IMG/VR virus record: IMGVR_UViG_3300024519_000020 | Span: 1-22,982 of that record | Strand: one strand, 5' to 3' | DNA from: a virus | DNA: 22,982 nucleotides | Shown here: positions 12,569-20,603 of the stretch, piece by piece | How positions within the stretch are numbered: the stretch's first letter is position 1 | How the letters are laid out: each line of letters opens with the position of its first letter | Notes under the pieces: generated by a model | What the model was told of the DNA's origin: nothing | Databases searched by the model: none | Seen by the model: only the letters and a program-made list of their open reading frames with translations | Position numbers and translations under genes: made by a program

Positions 12569-12919
12569 ATGAAACGAGAGACATTGCACAGAGCAAAAAT
12601 TGTTGGAAAAAAAGTAATGCTTGCATTAGTTGCTGACTATGATGCTGAGACCGAAGTAATTGATTTTTTTGAAAAACATCTCTACATTTTAGACCCAGAT
12701 GGCGGCCGCCGTGAACATCATGGGGAAAAAACTTGTGACGCTATGCATGAGCTCTGGAAATCAGGCAAAAGAAATTCTGCATGTCGAATGTGTCCATTTG
12801 CGATGGCTGAGGACCGGGGAATGATCGTCGCATGTGATGAGCTGCCGGAAGAAAATTGCGATGCAATTGATGCGGGCAGGACTGTTGTCGACGCCGCAAT
12901 CGACGCTGCGTTTAATTAA
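12569..12919 (+). CDS. Cys-rich hypothetical protein of 116 residues
   Basis: The N-terminal part (about 10-45) looks like two strands and a helix (KVMLALVADYDAETEVIDFFE). The C-terminal half has C56-x15-C72-x2-C75-x13-C89 plus Cys97, in the motif ACRMCPFAMAEDRG, close in spacing to the 114-residue neighbour and to the left-operon Cys protein. A metal site is likely; no family is recognised. CAGGAGGAAATT precedes the ATG. The 27-bp gap before it holds GCCGGCGGGGGC, possibly the decayed right arm of another GC hairpin. Confidence 0.7.
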   Translation: MKRETLHRAKIVGKKVMLALVADYDAETEVIDFFEKHLYILDPDGGRREHHGEKTCDAMHELWKSGKRNSACRMCPFAMAEDRGMIVACDELPEENCDAIDAGRTVVDAAIDAAFN

Positions 12920-12928
12920 CCAACCACC

Positions 12929-12946
12929 GCCCCGCTCCGGCGGGAC
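12929..12946 (+). other. Intergenic GC hairpin, copy 5
   Basis: A 7-bp stem with one mismatch closes a UCCG loop, between the stop at 12919 and the ribosome site of the recombination-like gene. It is the last of the five related hairpins. Confidence 0.65.
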
Positions 12947-12964
12947 TTAATCAAGGGAGACGAT

Positions 12965-13915
12965 ATGACAGATTTTCAAAACGTTCCGGCGTATACTTCC
13001 GGAAATCTGCCGGAAATCGCAAAAACCGGAGCAATACAGACAAAAAACGAGTATTTTACGGCTCAACGGGTCCAGGTGCCGCGTGAGATCGAGATAGTGC
13101 GATCCCAGCTGCTGGCAGAGGCCAGATTTGCGGGTGAGGATTTTTATTACAGTTTTGAGATAAAAACAAAGCATGGTCCGCAGATTATCGAGGGCCCATC
13201 GATTGGGCTTGCAAGTTCAGCTACGAGACTCTATCGTAATTGTTTCACCGACATTTTTTTGGAGGAGGAAAAAGAGTATTCTTGGGTTTTCAAGGCTGTT
13301 TTTGTTGATCTGGAAAACGGCTTTCACTGCTCGCGAATCTATGTGCAGCCACGTCCGATCCCTCTGTCAAAATCAAAAAGTTTAAATTTTGCTGATAAAA
13401 GAAAGGTCCTGATGGAGTGCCAAAGCGGAGAGTCAAAAGCGATCAGAAACGTTGCGGTCATGGGCTTGCCAGGCTGGTTGCTTGCTCACGCTGTCGAGAC
13501 TGCAAAAAGATCGGTAGTGGAATCATCAGGGGATGACAGCAAAAAAAAGCTGGATTCCGTGATCCGATATTTTGATAAGATCGGGGTGAAGCCAACTGAC
13601 CTGACGAGATTCCTTGGGGGCCCGGAAAAAAGCTGGACAGAGTTTGAAATCGCGAAATTGAGGGAGACAGCATCTACGATCAGACAGGGCGTTGCCACCG
13701 TAGATGAGATTTTTCACACTGGGGAGCAGCACCAGGAGACGCGGCGTGATCCACAGCTCGATACGCTAAAACCTGATCCGCCAGAGATACCATTATTGAA
13801 ACCAGCAGATGAAAAAACAGCTGCTGCATATGATAGACTTGATGACGGGATTTTTGACAACGACGGGGTGGAGACCCAGGAGGAGCGAAAACAGAATAGG
13901 AAAATGAGGTTGTGA
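12965..13915 (+). CDS. Conserved phage protein, probable recombination/annealing role
   Basis: The 316-residue protein has a segment I associate with phage proteins that accompany RecB-like nucleases: FAGEDFYYSFEIKTKHGPQ (56-73), EGPSIGLASSATRLYRNC (76-93), VDLENGF (114-120) and QSGESKAIRNV (153-163). Past residue 200 it has a helical DNA-repair-like part (YFDKIGVKPTDLTRFLGG) and a disordered acidic tail. It may be a single-strand annealing protein pairing with the left-edge nuclease, but this is inference: I see no RecT, Erf or Rad52 motif that settles it. GGGAGACGAT precedes the ATG. It lies downstream of promoter copy C. Confidence 0.5.
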   Translation: MTDFQNVPAYTSGNLPEIAKTGAIQTKNEYFTAQRVQVPREIEIVRSQLLAEARFAGEDFYYSFEIKTKHGPQIIEGPSIGLASSATRLYRNCFTDIFLEEEKEYSWVFKAVFVDLENGFHCSRIYVQPRPIPLSKSKSLNFADKRKVLMECQSGESKAIRNVAVMGLPGWLLAHAVETAKRSVVESSGDDSKKKLDSVIRYFDKIGVKPTDLTRFLGGPEKSWTEFEIAKLRETASTIRQGVATVDEIFHTGEQHQETRRDPQLDTLKPDPPEIPLLKPADEKTAAAYDRLDDGIFDNDGVETQEERKQNRKMRL

Positions 13916-13925
13916 AAGGAGGGGT

Positions 13926-14288
13926 ATGGACAAAAAAGGGGCAGAAGTGGTCGTTGAGGTGCACGGGCTTGATGATGTTTTTAAAAACCCCATGGAACAG
14001 GTTATAACATTTGACCCGTGGGGGAAGACCAAAATCCCGCTTTTGTATCCAGCCAGGAAGCTCATACGTACAGGGTGCAGGCTGGAATCAGGCGATGATG
14101 ACCCGGTCCTGGTTGATATTTCTATACGTGGAGAGGATCAAAAAATCCTGGATCTTTTTTTTACTGTCAGTGCGGAATTGGATGATGATATAGTGCCAAT
14201 GCAGGAGCTATCAACCTGTAAATTTATCAACGGTGTGTGTATGTATCTGTATTTCTTGAAATTTAGCGATAAACGGAGGATGAAATGA
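13926..14288 (+). CDS. Hypothetical 120-residue protein
   Basis: I do not recognise this protein. It is acidic in the middle (ESGDDDPVLVDISIRGEDQK), mostly predicted beta by eye, with an N-terminal EVVVEVHG strand and a FDPWGKTKIP segment. Two Cys near the C terminus (STCKFINGVCMYLYF) are six residues apart and do not form the metal pattern of its neighbours. GAGGGGT precedes the ATG. The stop overlaps the following small gene start (ATGA), so the two are translated together. No membrane segment is certain. Confidence 0.6.
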   Translation: MDKKGAEVVVEVHGLDDVFKNPMEQVITFDPWGKTKIPLLYPARKLIRTGCRLESGDDDPVLVDISIRGEDQKILDLFFTVSAELDDDIVPMQELSTCKFINGVCMYLYFLKFSDKRRMK

Positions 14289-14428
14289 TTAAAAAAATGA
14301 GTGTGATTATGTGTGGTGTAGCGATGTGTTTATATTTGATACTGCCGCCGACGTGGCATGTACCGGATGGGTGGCATTTTCCTTATCCGCCACCGCCCGG
14401 GTGGATCGTTGAAACAAAAAATGTCTGA
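14285..14428 (+). CDS. Small membrane or exported Pro/Trp-rich protein, spanin-like at most
   Basis: The 47-residue protein begins MIKKMSVIMCGVAMCLYLIL, a basic end followed by one hydrophobic helix, and continues with a Pro/Trp/His-rich tail (PPTWHVPDGWHFPYPPPPGW). This could be a signal anchor or a lipoprotein-like signal, although neither Cys has a good lipobox (VIMC and VAMC). Pro-rich short outer-membrane lipoproteins are typical of Rz1-type spanins, but without an overlapping Rz partner I do not assign it. GGAGG precedes the ATG, which overlaps the previous stop. It is the last gene before the terminator at 14490. Confidence 0.5.
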   Translation: MIKKMSVIMCGVAMCLYLILPPTWHVPDGWHFPYPPPPGWIVETKNV

Positions 14429-14475
14429 TGCAGCAATAAATCAGCTGCTAAGCAGGGACCAGGCACAATAAGTGC

Positions 14476-14504
14476 TTGAAAAAATAGACAAACTCGGGTA
14501 TGCT
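14476..14504 (+). promoter_or_regulatory. Weak candidate promoter overlapping the terminator
   Basis: TTGAAA at 14476-14481 and TATGCT at 14499-14504 stand 17 bp apart. The -10 lies in the terminator stem and loop, so a transcript would begin near the right arm and avoid the full hairpin. It would explain how the head genes are transcribed after the terminator, but the match is modest. Confidence 0.3.
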
Positions 14505-14526
14505 CATGTGTACCCGAGTTTTTTTA
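14490..14526 (+). terminator. Rho-independent terminator
   Basis: An 11-bp perfect stem (AAACTCGGGTA/TACCCGAGTTT) with a 10-base loop is followed by a run of T. It closes the accessory unit led by promoter copy C and separates it from the methylase and head genes. Confidence 0.9.
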
Positions 14527-14544
14527 TTTTCGGAGGGGAGAAAA

Positions 14545-15288
14545 ATGGTATACATGGGGAGCAAGAAAAAAATCAGGCGCCAGCTTTTGCCTTATATTTT
14601 GAGAGACAGGAAGCCGGGACAGGCGTATGTTGAGCCTTTCCTTGGCGGCTCAAATATGATGGAAATAGTGCCGGGCGCTAACAGGATCGGGAATGATCTC
14701 AATTACTATGTGATCGAGATGTGGAAGGCTCTGCAAAACGGGTGGCAGCCGCCGATGTGGGTGAGCAAAGAAGATTATATGCACATAAGGAGAAACAAGG
14801 AAAAATATCCGCCCCAGCTTGTGGGTTTTGTTGGGAGCTGTTGTGCTGCTTTTGGCACGTGGTTCCACGGTTACGCTCAAATAGACGGGGTCAATTTTGC
14901 TACCAGGGGGCACAAGGTTTTGCTTCAGCAGATCCAGAAATTGACTGATGTGAAATTATATTGCAGAGACTACAGGCGGCTTGATTATCCTGATAACTCT
15001 ATCATTTATTGTGATCCTCCGTACGATGGGGTTTCAGAATACGATGGAGTTCCTGATTTTGACACAGATAATTTCTGGCCCTGGGCTAGGGAAATGTCCA
15101 GAGACCATAGCGTGTATGTCAGCGAGTATAAGGCGCCAGCTTATTTTAAGTCAATTTGCGACATAGAAGTGAGCAGAATTTTCCCGGGGAAACCAACTAC
15201 AAGGGTAACCGAGCGTCTTTTTGTGCTCGATGACGGCAGATGCGACAGGGTGCCAATTTTGAGCCAGCGGAACGGGGAGCTGTTTTGA
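14545..15288 (+). CDS. dam: DNA adenine-N6 methyltransferase, D12/Dam class
   Basis: It transfers a methyl group from SAM to adenine N6. The first motif is YMGSKKKI at the N terminus with YVEPFLGGSN (28-37) as SAM-binding loop, and the catalytic DPPY is at 157-160 (IIYCDPPYDG). The 247 residues are near the usual 260-280. The recognition site cannot be read from the protein; Dam-type enzymes of this class usually act on GATC, which is frequent in this DNA. ATG 14545 follows GGAGGGGAGAAAA; an upstream ATG at 14500 lies in the terminator and is rejected. The stop overlaps the TTG start of the radical SAM gene. Confidence 0.88.
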   Translation: MVYMGSKKKIRRQLLPYILRDRKPGQAYVEPFLGGSNMMEIVPGANRIGNDLNYYVIEMWKALQNGWQPPMWVSKEDYMHIRRNKEKYPPQLVGFVGSCCAAFGTWFHGYAQIDGVNFATRGHKVLLQQIQKLTDVKLYCRDYRRLDYPDNSIIYCDPPYDGVSEYDGVPDFDTDNFWPWAREMSRDHSVYVSEYKAPAYFKSICDIEVSRIFPGKPTTRVTERLFVLDDGRCDRVPILSQRNGELF

Positions 15289-16187
15289 AAATATCGTTGC
15301 TTACAGATGCACGTGATCACAATCTCGCCTTGATGAAAATTTCAGCATGGCACAAAGCCCAGGGAGATGAGGTGATGCTTAATGCTCCGATTTTTCCAGC
15401 TGATTTTACTTATGCTTCTGTCTTGTTTGAAAAAAATCTTGACGAGTATAGCTTGCTTGCCGATGAGATAGGCGGACCCGCGGTGGATGGCTCTGAGTTA
15501 CCAGCTGAGATCGAATCTATGATGCCTGATTACGATCTGTATCCCCACAACCAATTTAGCCTCGGGTATACATATCGACCGTGTGATAACCAATGTGATT
15601 TTTGCAAAGTCCCAAAAATGGCTGGTGATCGCGATCATCACTCAATACATGAGTTTTACGACCACCGATTTAAGACTATCTGTCTGCTAAACAACAACAC
15701 CTTCCAAGATCCCCGGTGGAAAGAGACATTTGAAGAGATATGGGAGCTTGACCTTTCAGTAAAAGACGAAAACGGGTATGATATCAGGCTGTTGGATGAC
15801 GATAAAGCGGCTGCACTGAAAAAGACAAGATGGGATAGCTGTCTGCATTTTTCCTGGGACAGGATGTCCGATGAGGACCTCGTCATGCACAATGTAGAGA
15901 TCCTAAAACGACATAAAATTAGAAATGTGGTCTTCCATGTATTGATAGGATACAACACGACAGATGAAGATGATCTCAGACGATGCGAGATGCTTGCAAG
16001 GGCTGGCGTACCAGCTGTATATCCTATGCCATACAAGTATACTGATTTCGGGAGCAGGTTGAGACGGTTTATGTTTTCACATTTCTACGCCAATCAAAAA
16101 TATAAAGGAGTGCCTTTTGCTGAGTCTTTTAGGGATTATCGATCCTCTGGATTTAGAGGCCAGGAGCAGACAGAGGGCTTGTTTTGA
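15285..16187 (+). CDS. Radical SAM protein with cobalamin-binding-like N terminus
   Basis: The 300-residue protein has Cys100-x3-Cys104-x2-Cys107 (YRPCDNQCDFCK), the [4Fe-4S] site of radical SAM enzymes. The N-terminal 50 residues (ISLLTDA...LALMKISAWHKAQGDEVMLN) resemble the start of B12-binding-domain radical SAM proteins, although the short length suggests a reduced domain. The core continues as a partial TIM barrel with HFSWDRM and VVFHVLIGYNTTDEDD. The substrate is unknown; place between a DNA methylase and the portal gene could mean DNA or virion modification. Start is TTG overlapping the methylase stop, with GGGGAG upstream; no ATG fits. Confidence 0.8.
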   Translation: MKISLLTDARDHNLALMKISAWHKAQGDEVMLNAPIFPADFTYASVLFEKNLDEYSLLADEIGGPAVDGSELPAEIESMMPDYDLYPHNQFSLGYTYRPCDNQCDFCKVPKMAGDRDHHSIHEFYDHRFKTICLLNNNTFQDPRWKETFEEIWELDLSVKDENGYDIRLLDDDKAAALKKTRWDSCLHFSWDRMSDEDLVMHNVEILKRHKIRNVVFHVLIGYNTTDEDDLRRCEMLARAGVPAVYPMPYKYTDFGSRLRRFMFSHFYANQKYKGVPFAESFRDYRSSGFRGQEQTEGLF

Positions 16188-17500
16188 AACTCAGCATTAA
16201 AGACATCATAGCCAAGATCCTGCCGGGACCGGCTGTTGAAAAAAGTTTGTCCCAGGACCAGGTGAGACAGTATCTCAGATCCGGGATGGCTTTTTGTTGG
16301 GATGGGTGCGACGAGCATTTTTTGTCCCAGCAACAGGCCTACTACTATTTTGAAAATATCTCGCCGCTGCAATCCACGGTCAAAAAGATCGCTCAGACTG
16401 TAGCAGGCCTCCCGTTGGTTATCGTGTCTGACAACAATCCGGATGAGATGATCACGGATCACCCAATCCTGGATATCCTCCGCGGCCCAGGATATGGCCT
16501 GACAGGGCAAAATCTGCTTACAGATCTTTGTATCTCATACCTGCTTACAGACGAGGCCTGGTTGTTACTCATAGGTAGGGTTGCAGCTGAGCCTATAGCG
16601 TCAATGGCAGTACGTCCGTATGCAGTAGGCACGGATGGGGGCGGGAGCGAGGAAGAGGATTATCCAAATATAATCCGAGTTACACAGGCCAACAAGCAGT
16701 ACATTTTTGAGTCTGTATCATATGGAGGTGTTACAAGATACTTTGATACCCCTGGCGGCAAGGGGGCGATGAAAGAGCTTGTCCCTGTGATCGGGACCAA
16801 AGCCCGCAACCGCGCCTTCCGCGGTCTGTCTCGCCTTATGCCTTTGCAGAGGGTTTTGATGCAGATGATGAGCGGCGATATTTATAACGCAAAGCTGTTA
16901 CAGAGTGGCGCCAAACCTTTTATGGTTTTAAGCCCAAAGGAAGGGCTTAGTGACAAAGAAATGGAAACCATTGTGCAGTCGTTGGAAGATCTGAAAGGCA
17001 CTCAGAACGTGGGTGGGATTTTTATCCTGCCTACATCAATGGATGATGTTTCAAAGCCGAATACGAACCGGGATATGGAGTACCAGGAAGGGCTTAAAGA
17101 AAACAAACAACGGATCGCCGATGCATATTTTGTACCACTGGCTTTGATCAGCACCGAAACAATGACTTACAGTAACTACACTACTGCACAAACGGCGTTT
17201 TATGACGGGCCGGTGAACAACCTGGTTAGCAACCTTTTCCCCCAAATCGTCAACGTGCTGAGTGTGCGGCTTGGGATTGCTGGTGAAAAATGGAGAGTCA
17301 CTTACAATCAGCATGATGTCCCGGCACTCCAGTCACGCCAGGCTGAGCGTATGTCTCAGCTTGCAAAGACATACACGATGACACTCAATGAGCTGAGGGA
17401 TGTCATGGGACTTGAGCCGGTACCGGTGGGCGAGGAAATCTATATGCCCGGCAATTTAATCCCAGTCACTATCCCGGGCATGGTGGGGGATGATATCTGA
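16184..17500 (+). CDS. Portal protein, HK97-like
   Basis: The 438-residue protein has the HK97/Phage_portal pattern: an N-terminal segment, HPILDILRGPGYGLTGQNLLTDLC (about 90-115), AWLLLIGR, a long central stem region, and NKQRIADAYFVPLALISTETMTYSNYTTAQTAFYDG (about 306-340), the conserved portal helix and turn. It forms the 12-subunit ring at the head vertex through which DNA is packaged. Start is TTG, overlapping the radical SAM stop (TTGA). The next gene starts at its last base (TGATG). It leads the head operon: portal, minor head, protease, capsid. Confidence 0.9.
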   Translation: MKLSIKDIIAKILPGPAVEKSLSQDQVRQYLRSGMAFCWDGCDEHFLSQQQAYYYFENISPLQSTVKKIAQTVAGLPLVIVSDNNPDEMITDHPILDILRGPGYGLTGQNLLTDLCISYLLTDEAWLLLIGRVAAEPIASMAVRPYAVGTDGGGSEEEDYPNIIRVTQANKQYIFESVSYGGVTRYFDTPGGKGAMKELVPVIGTKARNRAFRGLSRLMPLQRVLMQMMSGDIYNAKLLQSGAKPFMVLSPKEGLSDKEMETIVQSLEDLKGTQNVGGIFILPTSMDDVSKPNTNRDMEYQEGLKENKQRIADAYFVPLALISTETMTYSNYTTAQTAFYDGPVNNLVSNLFPQIVNVLSVRLGIAGEKWRVTYNQHDVPALQSRQAERMSQLAKTYTMTLNELRDVMGLEPVPVGEEIYMPGNLIPVTIPGMVGDDI

Positions 17501-18507
17501 TGCCAGAGTTTGCATTGACGCCAGAGGAGCAGAGGCGGTTTGAAAACGACACTCGAAAAAAAATCGTGCTCGAAAAAAAGCTGGCTGCAAAATTTCTCAA
17601 GTGGGGCGTGGCTGTGGCCAACGAGGTAGCAAGAGAGAGAGCTTTCAACGGCGCAATCAGTCAGTATTTGCGTGATGCTCTTTGGCAGATCCTGAGAGAT
17701 CACTATATTTTGACCATGGACCGTTTTCTGAGATACGATTTTAAAGCGTACGCCGAGTCTGGGGTCATCGATGAACCGGATGATGCTGTGAGATCAGGAC
17801 TTCTTAATATATCTGCTGATCTTGCAGGACTCATCATGACACGCGGGCGCGCATCACAAAAGAGCATCCTTGAGACGACTACCAAAAACATCATGCAGGC
17901 AATAGAGGCAGCACGTGACACTTTCAAGTCTTTTGGAAACGACATCGTTACAAAGCAGGAGCCACCTCAGCCGGAGGCGGTACCGACTGCTGATGATGTT
18001 ATGTCAATAGCCAGGCGTCTATTGATCGTGAGGCTAAATCACAGGGCAAATTTGATCGGCATCACGGAAACCCAATGGGCAGCCGAGGGCGCTAAATACA
18101 AATCTGTTGACCATGGTACAAATGTACTCAACGTCCTGCTGCGAGGAATAAACGATGACATAGCAGCCGGGCGGCCAGATCTGGCAAGACGCAAGCTGGA
18201 AAGTGCCGTCCGTATGGCCGAGAAATCCTACACTGATTTTGCAAAGAGCGAACTCTCAAAAGCCCGTGAAGATGTCGAACAGGGGCGAGTGCGGAAAACT
18301 CCAAGAAATGTTGTGTCTTTTAAAGCATGGGTAACACGCATGGATAAACGTGTCCGGGCCACTCACCGCCTGGCCCTGGGTCAACGGGTACGGAATGATG
18401 AGCCTTTTTTGGTTGGCGACAGCAAGCTTATGTATCCTGGTGATCGGTCGTTGAATGCCGAAAAGGCCGAGACGGCAATGTGTCGGTGTTGGGTCATATA
18501 TAACTAA
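17500..18507 (+). CDS. Minor head protein, SPP1 gp7 / Mu gpF-like
   Basis: The 335-residue protein ends with the phage head morphogenesis domain (PF04233 type): WVTRMDKRVRATHRLALGQRV, an acidic middle, LMYPGDRSLNAEKA and then CRCWV, which stands for the usual NCRC ending. The N-terminal 200 residues are mostly helical. Proteins of this family are minor head components bound to the portal, often injected with the DNA. ATG 17500 shares one base with the portal stop. The last codons are followed by a hairpin at 18507. Confidence 0.82.
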   Translation: MPEFALTPEEQRRFENDTRKKIVLEKKLAAKFLKWGVAVANEVARERAFNGAISQYLRDALWQILRDHYILTMDRFLRYDFKAYAESGVIDEPDDAVRSGLLNISADLAGLIMTRGRASQKSILETTTKNIMQAIEAARDTFKSFGNDIVTKQEPPQPEAVPTADDVMSIARRLLIVRLNHRANLIGITETQWAAEGAKYKSVDHGTNVLNVLLRGINDDIAAGRPDLARRKLESAVRMAEKSYTDFAKSELSKAREDVEQGRVRKTPRNVVSFKAWVTRMDKRVRATHRLALGQRVRNDEPFLVGDSKLMYPGDRSLNAEKAETAMCRCWVIYN

Positions 18508-18531
18508 GAAATTCGGGATTTCCGAATTTCT
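18507..18531 (+). other. Hairpin between minor head protein and protease genes
   Basis: A perfect 10-bp stem (AGAAATTCGG/CCGAATTTCT) with a GATTT loop begins at the stop codon. No T-run follows; the protease ribosome site GGAG comes 3 bp later. It may process the transcript or tune translation of the protease; termination is unlikely. Confidence 0.6.
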
Positions 18532-18544
18532 GTGGAGAACAAAA

Positions 18545-19165
18545 ATGAGTGACAATTTTGAATATAAAAGTGTTGGATTTTCCCTCAAGTCATCCAAAGT
18601 CATTAAGGGTGACGGCGGGTCTGAATATTTTGTTTTTTCTGGGTACGGGTCCACCTGGCAGGTAGATTCCGATCAAGACCAGATCCTGCCTGGAGCTTTT
18701 GACAGCTCGGTGCGTAAGGGTCTGCCGGCACTGCTTTGGTCACACGACAGCTGGGAGCCTGCAATCGGTCTGATCACTGATGCAAAAGAGGATGATGTCG
18801 GGCTTTTCATCAAAGCAAAAATGCCGCTTGAAGACACCAGAGTTGCGACGATGTTTAAGCCCCAAATCGAGCTTGGGTCTATCGACCGGATGTCCATCGG
18901 ATTCCGTATCCTCCGTGATGAGCGTGTAAGAGAACCGGAGACTGGAGGGGCTGATAGGTTGATCAAAGACCTGGATCTCATGGAAATCAGCCTGGTCAAC
19001 AAAAACTTTGCCGCCAACGATGGCGCCAGAATCACAGCCCTGGAGAAAGAGCTGAAGAGGCTAAAGGGATTTGATGAAGAGAATAGTGAGTTAAAACAAC
19101 TACTTGAACTCTCAAGAGTTGTGAAAAAATTGAATGACGGCTTGTCAAAAACAAAAAGGAGCTGA
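18545..19165 (+). CDS. Prohead maturation protease, HK97 gp4-like (S78/U35)
   Basis: The 206-residue protein has the assemblin-like features: FSGYGSTWQVDSDQDQILPGAF (31-52), LLWSHDSWEPAIG with His67, and IDRMSIGFRI with Ser117 as likely nucleophile, followed by DLMEISLVNKNFAAND. A helical C-terminal tail (165-206) may bind the capsid protein. It would cut the capsid scaffold (delta) domain during head maturation, and the next gene has such a domain. ATG 18545 follows TGGAGAAC; the longer reading from 18455 overlaps the minor head gene and adds unrelated residues. Confidence 0.9.
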   Translation: MSDNFEYKSVGFSLKSSKVIKGDGGSEYFVFSGYGSTWQVDSDQDQILPGAFDSSVRKGLPALLWSHDSWEPAIGLITDAKEDDVGLFIKAKMPLEDTRVATMFKPQIELGSIDRMSIGFRILRDERVREPETGGADRLIKDLDLMEISLVNKNFAANDGARITALEKELKRLKGFDEENSELKQLLELSRVVKKLNDGLSKTKRS

Positions 19166-19166
19166 A

Positions 19167-20531
19167 ATGTCTGAAATCCAGGACGTCGTCAAAGACGTCA
19201 AAAAAATCACGGCTAACATCCACTCAGAGATGGAAGCGCGCAAGACCAGAGATGGTGAGTTAGACTTGACTATCATCAAAATGAAACAAGAGTTTGCAGA
19301 TCTGATCGAAAAACACCAGCAGCTTAATTTTGCAAAAGAAGCCGCAGATGAAAAAATCCAGGACCTGGAAACTGCTATCGAGGAAGGCAAGAAGCGAGGC
19401 GATGATTTGGAAGTGGCCCTGGCGATGAAAGCCAAGCTCGGCTCTGACATGGATCTGAAGATCTCAAGTCGAGAGTATGTCGAAAAGTTTTACGACTGTG
19501 TCAGAGCCAACAACAAAAACTACAAAATGCCGGATAACGTATATGCAGAGGAGCAAAGACGTTACCTGCGTTACAAGATGCCCTACAAATCTAATTCCGA
19601 CATCAATTACATCCAAAAAGAAATCTCAGCTGCGTACGGCCCGGCTATGGGATGGATGATGCCTGTTGATCAGCAGATGTTGATGGAGCAACGGAGGTAT
19701 GAGCTTACGCCTCTGAGATCCCTGGCAACAGTGACGACTACTGGCACAGACAGCATTGAGTTTCCGACCGATGACACTTTCATCACCCCCAACAACCGCG
19801 GCGAGCTTGGAGACCAGTCGCCTAAAACCGAGATTGAAGAGATCTTTATGATCGAAATCAAGCTCCACGAGATGGACGTCAACCCTGAGGTCACTCAAAA
19901 GATGCTCCGCAACCGGACCTTTGACCTGGAAGGGTGGATCACCAGGCGGAAAGTTACGATGGGGTTTGCTTTGCAGGAGAGCTACGATTATACTGTTGGA
20001 GACGGTGTCCAAAGAGCACGTGGTCTTTTTACCTATCCCGCGTGGGATGACCCGGAGGTTTACCAGCGGAATGCACTGGGAACCCTTGTCACTACAGGCG
20101 TTACGCTTGATGACGATCACCTGCGTAAGCTGTACATGAGCCTGATCGAGGCATGGCAGCCAGGCGCAAGATGGCTGATGCACCGCAACACTTTTACGCA
20201 TATCATGGGACTTAAAGATGAGGAGGGCCGCTGGCTTATCAACCCCCAGTTGCTTTTCCTTGGTACCCAACTCCAGCTTTTCGGCAAACCTGTAGTTTTT
20301 GGTGGTGATGTGCCGAGACCCACGCTGGAGGGGACTTTCACGGCTGGACAAAAAGTCATTGCTTACGGGGATTTTTCCCAGTACGTCATTTTGGACGGGG
20401 TCGAGGGGATGAATTACACGATCCGGGACGAGATCACTCGCAAGGGATTTGTCAACTGGTACATCACCCAGAATACCGGTGGAGGCCTGGTTGGATTTCA
20501 GGGGATCAAAATGATTGAGATCGGCGCGTAG
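19167..20531 (+). CDS. Major capsid protein, HK97 fold
   Basis: The 454-residue protein has a helical coiled-coil N-terminal delta domain (1-100) that is rich in Lys and Glu, followed by the HK97-fold body: MGWMMPVDQQMLMEQRRYELTPLRSLATV, TDSIEFPTDD, EIKLHEMDVNPEVTQKMLR, WITRRKVTMGFALQESYDYTVGDG and the C-terminal KVIAYGDFSQYVI. It forms the head shell after the protease removes the delta domain. AAGGAGCTGAA precedes the ATG, so 19167 is preferred to 19134. The stop is TAG. A 72-bp gap follows, with a weak TTGTGT/TATAAG promoter candidate. Confidence 0.93.
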   Translation: MSEIQDVVKDVKKITANIHSEMEARKTRDGELDLTIIKMKQEFADLIEKHQQLNFAKEAADEKIQDLETAIEEGKKRGDDLEVALAMKAKLGSDMDLKISSREYVEKFYDCVRANNKNYKMPDNVYAEEQRRYLRYKMPYKSNSDINYIQKEISAAYGPAMGWMMPVDQQMLMEQRRYELTPLRSLATVTTTGTDSIEFPTDDTFITPNNRGELGDQSPKTEIEEIFMIEIKLHEMDVNPEVTQKMLRNRTFDLEGWITRRKVTMGFALQESYDYTVGDGVQRARGLFTYPAWDDPEVYQRNALGTLVTTGVTLDDDHLRKLYMSLIEAWQPGARWLMHRNTFTHIMGLKDEEGRWLINPQLLFLGTQLQLFGKPVVFGGDVPRPTLEGTFTAGQKVIAYGDFSQYVILDGVEGMNYTIRDEITRKGFVNWYITQNTGGGLVGFQGIKMIEIGA

Positions 20532-20603
20532 TGTGCCATCCACGAGACACTAATTATTTTGTGTAACCGTTTTTAAAAAATATAAGACACAAAGGAAAAT
20601 ATA

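Noticed and set aside
14414-14470. A 16-codon ORF overlapping the end of the small Pro-rich gene
   Set aside because: Too short to judge, with no ribosome site of its own.
19626-20543. Minus-strand ORF of 305 codons
   Set aside because: It is the antisense of the major capsid gene; length alone does not support it.
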